In this document: one piece after another, positions 26,169 through 32,695 of the stretch
Numbering within the stretch: position 1 is the stretch's first letter
How the letters are laid out: every line of letters starts with the position of its first letter
NCBI GenBank assembly: GCA_020341795.1
Contig: CP070836.1
Location: forward strand, 59,683 to 100,275
Reading direction: 5' to 3'
Source of the DNA: Thermoplasmatales archaeon
GTDB lineage: Archaea; Thermoplasmatota; E2; DHVEG-1
Length of the DNA stretch: 40,593 nt
The notes under the pieces: generated by a model
Seen by the model: only the letters and a program-made list of their open reading frames with translations
What the model was told of the DNA's origin: nothing
Database searches by the model: none
Position numbers and translations under genes: made by a program

Positions 26169-27476
26169 ATGCAATCTATAACAAAAAATTTAATTAATAA
26201 TTCTAATCTAGAAGCATCAATTGGCCATTCACGTAAATGGAATGCTAGAGATGCAGGAATAGAAGTTGCTAAAACAGCAATTAAAGGTTTAAATCAACCA
26301 CCAAGTTTTTTTATTGTCTTTTCAACGATTCATTATAAAAAAAATGGAGGATTTAAAAATTTTTTAGACGGTATTTGGGAGATATTACCAAAAGGTACTC
26401 CGCTAATTGGAGGAACAGTTGCTGGTTTTATAAATAATTATGGGAGTTATTCTAGAGGAGCTAGTGCATTGGCAGTTTCTTATCCAAATATTGATGTTGC
26501 AGTAGGTATTGGAAAACAAACAAAATTAAATCCAAAAAAGGCTGTAAAAACTTGTTCATATATGATTAAAAAAAGTCTCGAAAAATCCAAATTTAAAAAT
26601 CATTTCTTAATAAATGTAATATCAGGTCCAACTATTCCTTTTAGTAAATTTAATGTTATAAAATCAAAAATTGTTGGTAAATTAGCAGCTCATCTTGGAT
26701 ACAAATTGTTTTCTCTCTTTGGTGTAGGAGTTGGAAAGGAAGATGATATGATTGATTGGATGGTTAATTTATTGCCTGACTATTTTATTATTGGTGGCTC
26801 CACAATGGATTCTGGCCAAATGTTTCATAATTATCAATTTATTGATAATCAAGTCCATACAAATTCTATTGTTGCTTTAGGTTGTAGTACTGACCTTGAT
26901 ATATTTATAAAAAGTAGTCTAGGAGTGCACGATACTAATAAAACATTTGATATAACAAATATGGTCTCTAATGATAGGATTATAACAAAGATAAATAACA
27001 AACCTGCAAAAGAGGAATTTCTTAGTAAAATTGGGATAGTAGAAAAACAATTTGTTGAATTAGGGCCTTTTTATTATAAAACATCAAATTATTTTCCAAT
27101 TACTTTTGAAGAGAATAATAAATATACATCTGGTGTAGCAGGTTTTTTAGGAGATTATGTAGCTCTTGGATATAAAGCTCGAGGAAATAAAGTAAAATTA
27201 CTATCGATTACAGGTGAAGGAATTATTGATTTAATTGATGACATGTTTGAGGAGTATAATATAAATAAATATCCATTTATTTTCATTCCTTGCTCATTTA
27301 TTTTAGTAAATACACTTGGTTCTAGGACGAATCTAATTAGAAAGAAACTTGAGGAAAATATTGATAATATACCTTATTTAATGGTTTTAACAGTAAATGA
27401 AAATGCGGGTACACCTGAAGAACCAGCTTTAGCGAGAGTATACTCATTTAATATACTGTCAGTTGTTAATAAATAA
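26169..27476 (+). CDS. FIST-domain sensory protein
   Basis: A 435-aa FIST_N plus FIST_C protein without a fused output domain. FIST_N features are ASIGHSRKWNARDAGIEVAKTAIKG (about 17-41), LIGGTVAGFINNYG and ALAVSYPNIDVAVGIG; FIST_C covers the second half. FIST domains are proposed to bind small ligands, perhaps amino acids, and are usually attached to signalling modules. The terpene-synthase-like gene starts eight bases after its stop, so the two are one transcript. The start region reads ATGGGATGCA, a motif repeated at other starts nearby. Function in this locus is inferred to be sensing. Confidence 0.8.
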   Translation: MQSITKNLINNSNLEASIGHSRKWNARDAGIEVAKTAIKGLNQPPSFFIVFSTIHYKKNGGFKNFLDGIWEILPKGTPLIGGTVAGFINNYGSYSRGASALAVSYPNIDVAVGIGKQTKLNPKKAVKTCSYMIKKSLEKSKFKNHFLINVISGPTIPFSKFNVIKSKIVGKLAAHLGYKLFSLFGVGVGKEDDMIDWMVNLLPDYFIIGGSTMDSGQMFHNYQFIDNQVHTNSIVALGCSTDLDIFIKSSLGVHDTNKTFDITNMVSNDRIITKINNKPAKEEFLSKIGIVEKQFVELGPFYYKTSNYFPITFEENNKYTSGVAGFLGDYVALGYKARGNKVKLLSITGEGIIDLIDDMFEEYNINKYPFIFIPCSFILVNTLGSRTNLIRKKLEENIDNIPYLMVLTVNENAGTPEEPALARVYSFNILSVVNK

Positions 27477-27484
27477 AAAATGGG

Positions 27485-28456
27485 ATGCATATGCCAAAAT
27501 ATAGCCTAGAAGATTCAATTCTTCTTTACAAATCAGTTGCTCCAAGAAATGCAGATTATCTTTTTCCATGGTTATATAGTGTTTATGATAATACATATCT
27601 TCCTTCAATAGATATTAATTTTAAGCATGTATTAAGCCTGGATAAGACTAAACTTACAATTTTTGATGTACTAGTTGACGATCTTGCAGATAATGCAAAA
27701 CTACGAGATAGGCGTCTATTAGAGGAGGCTATTAGGATTCCTTGGAATGGAAATAAAAAATCAAATGATCCTTATATAATTGTAACAAAAAAAATTTGGA
27801 TAGATTGTATAGAATCTATCAGAAATTATCCTCGTTTTGATGAGTTTAAAGATATTTTTTATTTTGACTTAGATCAGGTAATGAATTCAATGAGATATAG
27901 TTATTTAGTAAATACTTCTGATTTTTCTAGTATGATCGAGGATGAATTGTATCTAAACCATGGTGTTATGGTTATATTACACTGTGATATGGATTTAATG
28001 TGTTCCCCTAATTTTAATTTTGAAGAACTTAAAAAATTAAGGCCGATTCTACATTGGGTTCAAGATGTTGCCCATATTGGAAATCTTTTAAATACCTATC
28101 CAAAGGAAATTCAAGAAGCTGATTTTTCAAGTCCAATAATTTCATTAGGAGTGAGGGAAGGTTTAATTGATAAAAGTACAATTATAAACGATCCTGAATA
28201 TGCAAAAGCGAATCTTTTACCACTCGTTTCACGTTTTGAGCAAAAAATGATAGACAATCTTGAAAAAATTAAAAATAATGCTGTATCTATTAAAAGTATA
28301 AACCTAATAGATTTTTATAATAGATTAAAAGAAGTATGGGAAGCATTTTTAAATCGAGAACAGTATTGGGATTCAATTGATAAATATAAAGAGAAAGAAG
28401 AACTTTTTATATCTAAAAAAATTAATAATAATAAACTTAAATGGATTAGGATGTAA
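27485..28456 (+). CDS. Class I terpene synthase-like protein, paralog 1
   Basis: A 323-aa, probably all-helical protein. Asp-rich motif: FDVLVDDLADN with Asp65, Asp66, Asp69 (DDxxD). NSE-type motif: NLLNTYPKE with Asn200, Thr204, Glu208, matching the N-x3-S/T-x3-E metal-binding triad and the following Lys-Glu pair of terpene cyclases. The 135-residue gap, the overall length and REQY at 291-294, where cyclases carry the C-terminal Arg-Tyr pair, all fit the class I fold. The pyrophosphate-sensor Arg about 40-46 residues before the NSE is not present; YLNHG stands there. Expected substrates would be isoprenyl diphosphates, but activity is uncertain. It is cotranscribed with the FIST gene and roughly 60% identical by eye to the second paralog. 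ATG 27491 is an alternative start. Confidence 0.72.
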   Translation: MHMPKYSLEDSILLYKSVAPRNADYLFPWLYSVYDNTYLPSIDINFKHVLSLDKTKLTIFDVLVDDLADNAKLRDRRLLEEAIRIPWNGNKKSNDPYIIVTKKIWIDCIESIRNYPRFDEFKDIFYFDLDQVMNSMRYSYLVNTSDFSSMIEDELYLNHGVMVILHCDMDLMCSPNFNFEELKKLRPILHWVQDVAHIGNLLNTYPKEIQEADFSSPIISLGVREGLIDKSTIINDPEYAKANLLPLVSRFEQKMIDNLEKIKNNAVSIKSINLIDFYNRLKEVWEAFLNREQYWDSIDKYKEKEELFISKKINNNKLKWIRM

Positions 28457-28458
28457 AT

Positions 28459-29226
28459 TTAATATCGAGAACTTTTAATATTCTTGTCTATCTCTGTTTT
28501 TACTACCTCATAATAATCTTTATTTTTTAAAGGAGAATATATCCATATTCCATAACATATTATTATAATTCCAAATGTTAAAGCAGGTACTATAAGCTCT
28601 GGAAATCTTATATTTAAAATTGGAAATAACCATTCGGTATTTAGACCTATTATAATTGGGATACAAATACCAAAAATAATTATTCTTGTTTGTTTTTTCT
28701 TATTTATATTGTGCAATTTTGATAAGTAATCGAGTATTATATAAAAACAAAAAAGCGCAGTAAATGCAGCCCAAGTTGAAGGAATACTATGCATTATTGG
28801 GTTTGTAGGAATACCAAATGTCCATCCCCAGGATACAAGTACTGGTTTAGTTAATAAAAGATTTGTAGATATGTCAATAAAGAAAAATATTATTGCTGGT
28901 CCGTATATGATTAAATATGTTATTTTCTTCTTCAATAAATGATGATTTTCTGTATATAATAATGAAAAATGTAATAAAAAAGACATAACAAAATACCAAG
29001 CTACGTTTAGTTTTAGCCAGTAATAAGCTGTTGTAAAATCATTTGCACTACGATATCCAAACTCAATTAACGCCCAAAATAATGCTAAAGATATGCATAG
29101 TAATACAAAAATTTTACTTAGGTCATTATTAAAAATATATTTAACTTTTTTAAAATATATTGTTATACTTAATAAAATACATAAAATAAAAGAAATCATT
29201 GAGACTAGAGCAAATCCACTTATCAT
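28459..29226 (-). CDS. Orphan 7TM membrane protein resembling histidine-kinase sensor regions
   Basis: A 255-aa protein with seven to eight predicted transmembrane helices (for example residues 7-26, 38-56, 74-92, 105-125, 155-172, 182-200, 210-232). The pattern, with NVAWYFVMSFLLHFSLLYTE and ending in a cytoplasmic IYSPL segment, resembles the 7TM extracellular-ligand-sensing N-terminal module of archaeal and bacterial histidine kinases (HisKA_7TM type). No kinase or PAS domain follows; the protein stops 22 residues after the last helix. It may be a truncated receptor or a stand-alone membrane sensor. It converges with terpene-synthase-like gene 1, two bases apart. Confidence 0.6.
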   Translation of the reverse strand: MISGFALVSMISFILCILLSITIYFKKVKYIFNNDLSKIFVLLCISLALFWALIEFGYRSANDFTTAYYWLKLNVAWYFVMSFLLHFSLLYTENHHLLKKKITYLIIYGPAIIFFFIDISTNLLLTKPVLVSWGWTFGIPTNPIMHSIPSTWAAFTALFCFYIILDYLSKLHNINKKKQTRIIIFGICIPIIIGLNTEWLFPILNIRFPELIVPALTFGIIIICYGIWIYSPLKNKDYYEVVKTEIDKNIKSSRY

Positions 29227-29340
29227 TCTAGATGCATCCCATTATCATAAAACAAAAATCAGTTTTAATATTTTTTGTTTATGTAATAGATATCTATCTC
29301 CTATAAAATTATTTTTTCAAAATGTAATTCTGACACGATA

Positions 29341-29350
29341 ACTTTAAATA
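29341..29350 (+). promoter_or_regulatory. TATA box of the candidate small-peptide gene
   Basis: ACTTTAAATA is centred 26 bases before the ATG at 29372, the spacing expected for a leaderless archaeal transcript. A purine-rich ACGATA stretch just upstream could act as the TFB-recognition element. Confidence 0.5.
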
Positions 29351-29371
29351 CCAATCGAGACAGAATATAAC

Positions 29372-29500
29372 ATGTCAATATATGACAATATAAAGGATGG
29401 TGAGAAAAAAATGGAGAAAATAAAAATTGGGGCAACTGCTTTAGCAGTTTCAATTATTAGTATAGGAATAAATGGTATAAATCCTTTTCAATTTGTTTAA
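29372..29500 (+). CDS. Candidate 42-aa peptide with hydrophobic C-terminal half
   Basis: A 42-codon frame with a charged first half (DNIKDGEKKMEKIK) and a hydrophobic second half (ATALAVSIISIGI...) ending PFQFV. The first ATG sits 26 bases after a TATA box. A second ATG at 29411 follows GGTGAG by six bases and would give 29 aa. There is no Cys. It could be a single-helix membrane peptide, a peptide substrate for the RiPP-type radical SAM enzyme 1.1 kb downstream, or chance. No family is recognised. Confidence 0.4.
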   Translation: MSIYDNIKDGEKKMEKIKIGATALAVSIISIGINGINPFQFV

Positions 29501-29551
29501 ATTTTTAATCTTTTTTAAATATCCACTAATACCTCTATAATTTAATTTTTA

Positions 29552-30535
29552 TTATTCTTTAATATTTAATTCTGGAAGCCATCTTTCTCTATAATTTTCT
29601 TCTGTTATCCAAAAATTAAGTTTTTTAACTACATTTGGAAATTTTTTGTCTATATCAGAAAAAATTTTGTCTAATTCATTAACATTTTTTACAACAAATT
29701 CTGGTTCAAGATCACACCAACCAACTGAGACATTTAAATATTCAAAATAAGGCTTTTCTTTCAGAAAATTCCATATAGCCTTTCTTTTTTTATGTTCCTT
29801 GAGATATATATCAACTTTAAAATGTTGTAAATCGATTTTCGAGAGATCTATATTTACACGAAATGCTTGTATTACTTGCTCTTTTTGAAGGTTCTTAATC
29901 CTATAATTGACTGTTTGAGATGAACAATTAAGTTTTTCTGCAAGATCTATAAGAGGAATTCTTGCGTTTACAGCTATTTCATTTAAAAGACTATAATCGA
30001 TTTCATCAATTTCTAATGATTTTAAACCGCAGGTTAATCTATACATTTCTCTTTCTGATGTGTCAAGTTTATCTTTTAGTAAATATGATTTCTTATAGCA
30101 AAAAGCTTGAATGTAAACTGATACTATTGCTTTTGCAAAATAATCCTCGTATTTATCTAGAGTTTCTTCCCAAAATTGATAGAATTCTAAATTATTTTTT
30201 GTCCAGACTATCACAGTTAGATCAATTTCTCCCTTATGTGATTTAACTGTCCAAGTATTTTGATAATTCATAAAATGATTAATTATTTCATTCTTGGTAT
30301 CTTGACTTACATATTGAAATGTGATATATATCCTAAAAACATCATATCCTAATCTAAATGTGTTAATAGCTGTCCAAAAATTTTTTATGATTCCTTCATG
30401 CAGCATATTATTAATTCTGTAAGCAACAACATCTCTTCCTAGACCTACTTTTTTACCAATTTGACTGTTAGATTGTCTACAGTTTAAATCAAGTTCGTAT
30501 AGTATTTTCTTATCTTTTGAATCAATTTTGGACAT
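29552..30535 (-). CDS. Tandem Lrp/AsnC-family transcriptional regulator
   Basis: A 327-aa protein made of two Lrp/AsnC-like units. Each has a winged HTH: residues 1-60 (IDSKDKKILYELDLNCRQSNSQIGKKVGLGRDVVAYRINNM) and about 176-232 (IDEIDYSLLNEIAVNARIPLIDLAEKLNCSSQTVNYRIKNL). Each is followed by a ligand-domain-like beta-alpha region. Double-length members are known in archaea. It is divergently transcribed from the radical SAM gene, with 126 bases between the two starts, so it likely controls that gene and itself. No Shine-Dalgarno is seen; the transcript is probably leaderless. Confidence 0.83.
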   Translation of the reverse strand: MSKIDSKDKKILYELDLNCRQSNSQIGKKVGLGRDVVAYRINNMLHEGIIKNFWTAINTFRLGYDVFRIYITFQYVSQDTKNEIINHFMNYQNTWTVKSHKGEIDLTVIVWTKNNLEFYQFWEETLDKYEDYFAKAIVSVYIQAFCYKKSYLLKDKLDTSEREMYRLTCGLKSLEIDEIDYSLLNEIAVNARIPLIDLAEKLNCSSQTVNYRIKNLQKEQVIQAFRVNIDLSKIDLQHFKVDIYLKEHKKRKAIWNFLKEKPYFEYLNVSVGWCDLEPEFVVKNVNELDKIFSDIDKKFPNVVKKLNFWITEENYRERWLPELNIKE

Positions 30536-30561
30536 ATTATGAATTCCAACATATTATCTTT

Positions 30562-30575
30562 TTATTAATTAATAA
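30562..30575. promoter_or_regulatory. 14-bp AT palindrome in the divergent lrp-type/radical SAM promoter
   Basis: TTATTAATTAATAA is a perfect palindrome between the two divergent genes, 27 bases from the regulator's ATG. Lrp-type proteins often bind AT-rich palindromes, so it may be an operator. In DNA this AT-rich it could occur by chance. Confidence 0.25.
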
Positions 30576-30616
30576 TTTTTTTATTTTAATAATTAAACAT
30601 TAACTTACTATTATAA

Positions 30617-30629
30617 TAAATTATATAAG
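30617..30629 (+). promoter_or_regulatory. TATA box of the cobalamin radical SAM gene
   Basis: AAATTATATAAGC would place transcription start near 30650, upstream of the ATG at 30662 but downstream of the in-frame TTG at 30641, which decides the start codon. Confidence 0.55.
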
Positions 30630-30661
30630 CTAATTTCTTATTGAATAAATTGGATTTGAGG

Positions 30662-32563
30662 ATGCGTACTGATAGTAAAAACGTATTATTAATATCAATG
30701 CCATTTGCTGGAGTACATATTCCATCTATTCAACTTGAATTATTAGAACCTTATCTTTTAGAGCGTGAAATTAAAATTGAGACAAGGCATCTTTATCTTA
30801 GTGCTGCAGATATATATAAAAATAAAAATTATTTTTTTATGATTGAACCTCCAAATGATTCTTATACTGCACAGATAATTTATTCAAAATATGTTTATCC
30901 TGAACATTATAACCAATATAGAGATAAAATTAAAGAAAATCTTTATCAAAAAAGTGAAAATAGTAAAAAATTCAACTTTAATGAGTATGAAAAAAAAACA
31001 GATGTTTTTTATTCATGGATATTTAAAAATATAAATTTTTTAGATTTTGATTTAATTGGTTTTTCACTTAATTATGGACAATTACTACCATCCTTAGCTG
31101 TAGCGAAAAAAATCAAGGAACAATACCCTAAAAAGAAAATAATCTTTGGAGGTAGTAGAACTGTTGGTGAACTAGGAATAATAGCTCTTAAAACTCATCC
31201 TTATATAGATTATATTGTATCAGGTGATGGAGAAGAGCCATTATATCAACTAGCCTTAGAAAGTAAACTTGATACAATACCTGGTTTAATATATAGAAAA
31301 GAAAATAAAATATGCTTCAATCCAAGTCAATATATTGATATGAATACTTTACCTATACCGAATTACAATAGTTTCTATAGAGATCTGCTAAGAGCATCAT
31401 CTGATATACAACAATTTTTTTCTTATCAAGGACGAATACCAATTGAAATTTCTCGTGGATGTTGGTGGAATAAATGTACGTTCTGTAATCTAAATTTACA
31501 ACACAAAAAATATCGTGAAAAAAGTGTTGAAAAAATAATCGATGAATTGAATATTCTATCAGAGGAATATAGGAATTTATCATTCCAAATAATCGGTAAT
31601 ACTTTGCCAATAAGATCATATAGAAATCTTTGTAAAAGTATTATTAATCTTAAAAAAGATTTTAATTTCTTTGTTGAAACAAGAGCCGATCAACTTCGAA
31701 GTGAGGATTATTATCTGTTAAAACAAGCAGGATTTATAGATATTCAAACAGGAATAGAGTCTTTTAGTAAAAGCTATCTTAAAAAAATGAACAAGGGAGC
31801 TAGAGTAATTGACAATATTGCAGCACTCAAGTATTGTAAAGAAAACCAAATAAAAAATCATTATAATCTTATAATTAATTACCCAAATGAAGATAAAAAA
31901 GATTTTGAAGAATCCAAAAAAACAATACTAGCACTACAATCTTATCTTGACCCCCCCCAAATATGTCAATTAAGAGTAATGTATGGAAGCATTATTCATT
32001 GCAATCCAAATAATTATAATATTGAAAAACTTGAACCTACAACTATTGATACATTAATGTTTCCAAAAGAAATATTATCTAAAGGTTTTGTCTTTGTATT
32101 TGGATTTAAAAGAAAGCAAATTGAAAATAATGAAAACAACTGGGAAGAACTAATAAATAATTGGCAAAAACAAAAAGAAAAACAAGAATTAAAAAGAATT
32201 AAAGATCCAAGTATATTAAAAAAATTTGTTTTTTATTTTGAAGATGGAAAAAATTTTATAAAAATTTTTGATAATAGAAATTCTGAAAATATTAATATAT
32301 TTTTACTCAATGAAATAGAACGTAAAATTTTTCTTTCTTGTATAGATATTGCTTCTTATAACGAGTTAAAAATTCAATTCCCCAATTTATTTGAAGAAAA
32401 ACTTAAAAATATTTTACAGTCATTTGTTGAAAACGGAATTCTATTTGAGGAGGATGACTATTATTTAGCCTTACCAATTAGAACTAATGTTAATAAATAT
32501 TATAAAGAGGAATTTGAAAAAATATATGATAACAAGTTAGTTGAATGTTCACAATTTAAATAA
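30662..32563 (+). CDS. Cobalamin-type radical SAM enzyme, RiPP-maturation (rSAM_ocin_1-like) family
   Basis: A 633-aa enzyme with a B12-binding-type N-terminal domain (GFSLNYGQLLPSLAVAKKIK, IIFGGSR, DYIVSGDGEEPL), then a radical SAM core with RGCWWNKCTFCNLN (Cys267, Cys272, Cys275; CX4CX2C). The GCWW-CTFC-LN arrangement, the later LDPPQ...PNNYNI segment and a C-terminal winged-helix-like domain ending LFEEDDYYLALPI are features of RiPP maturation radical SAM protein 1 (TIGR03975-like) C-methyltransferases, though the Cys spacing is shorter than their usual CX7CX2C. It probably methylates unreactive carbons. Its substrate could be a peptide or a terpenoid made by the flanking gene products. 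A C8 tract lies at 31951-31958. Confidence 0.78.
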   Translation: MRTDSKNVLLISMPFAGVHIPSIQLELLEPYLLEREIKIETRHLYLSAADIYKNKNYFFMIEPPNDSYTAQIIYSKYVYPEHYNQYRDKIKENLYQKSENSKKFNFNEYEKKTDVFYSWIFKNINFLDFDLIGFSLNYGQLLPSLAVAKKIKEQYPKKKIIFGGSRTVGELGIIALKTHPYIDYIVSGDGEEPLYQLALESKLDTIPGLIYRKENKICFNPSQYIDMNTLPIPNYNSFYRDLLRASSDIQQFFSYQGRIPIEISRGCWWNKCTFCNLNLQHKKYREKSVEKIIDELNILSEEYRNLSFQIIGNTLPIRSYRNLCKSIINLKKDFNFFVETRADQLRSEDYYLLKQAGFIDIQTGIESFSKSYLKKMNKGARVIDNIAALKYCKENQIKNHYNLIINYPNEDKKDFEESKKTILALQSYLDPPQICQLRVMYGSIIHCNPNNYNIEKLEPTTIDTLMFPKEILSKGFVFVFGFKRKQIENNENNWEELINNWQKQKEKQELKRIKDPSILKKFVFYFEDGKNFIKIFDNRNSENINIFLLNEIERKIFLSCIDIASYNELKIQFPNLFEEKLKNILQSFVENGILFEEDDYYLALPIRTNVNKYYKEEFEKIYDNKLVECSQFK

Positions 32564-32591
32564 TTATTATTTTACTAATTATTTTTTAATT

Positions 32592-32645
32592 TCCTACAAA
32601 AATAAACATAACTATCCGATTTTGGAATATTGTAGGATTTTTCTC
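32592..32645 (+). terminator. Inverted repeat and T-run between radical SAM gene and terpene-synthase-like gene 2
   Basis: TCCTACAA (32592-32599) and TTGTAGGA (32630-32637) can pair into an 8-bp stem with a 30-base loop, followed by TTTTTCTC. It may end the radical SAM transcript or act as an operator for the next gene. Archaeal termination depends mainly on T-runs, so the stem may be incidental. Confidence 0.3.
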
Positions 32646-32695
32646 TATTAGGGCTTTAAGTTAGTTTTTAAAATATTAGAATTGGGGAAAATAAA

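Larger units (their letters stand above)
29227..29551. other. Intergenic region with candidate small-peptide gene
   Basis: These 325 bases hold GGGATGCAT at the start of the 7TM gene leader (minus strand, 29234-29240 side), an archaeal promoter and a 42-codon plus-strand frame described separately. The rest, 29501-29551, is AT-rich and probably the 3' region of the Lrp-type gene. Confidence 0.5.

Noticed and set aside
27485-28456. Assigning the DDxxD proteins as squalene/phytoene synthases or prenyl diphosphate synthases
   Set aside because: Those families carry two Asp-rich DxxxD or DDxxD motifs. Here the second metal motif is of the N-x3-T-x3-E type, and the FQxxDDxxD context of prenyl synthases is missing.
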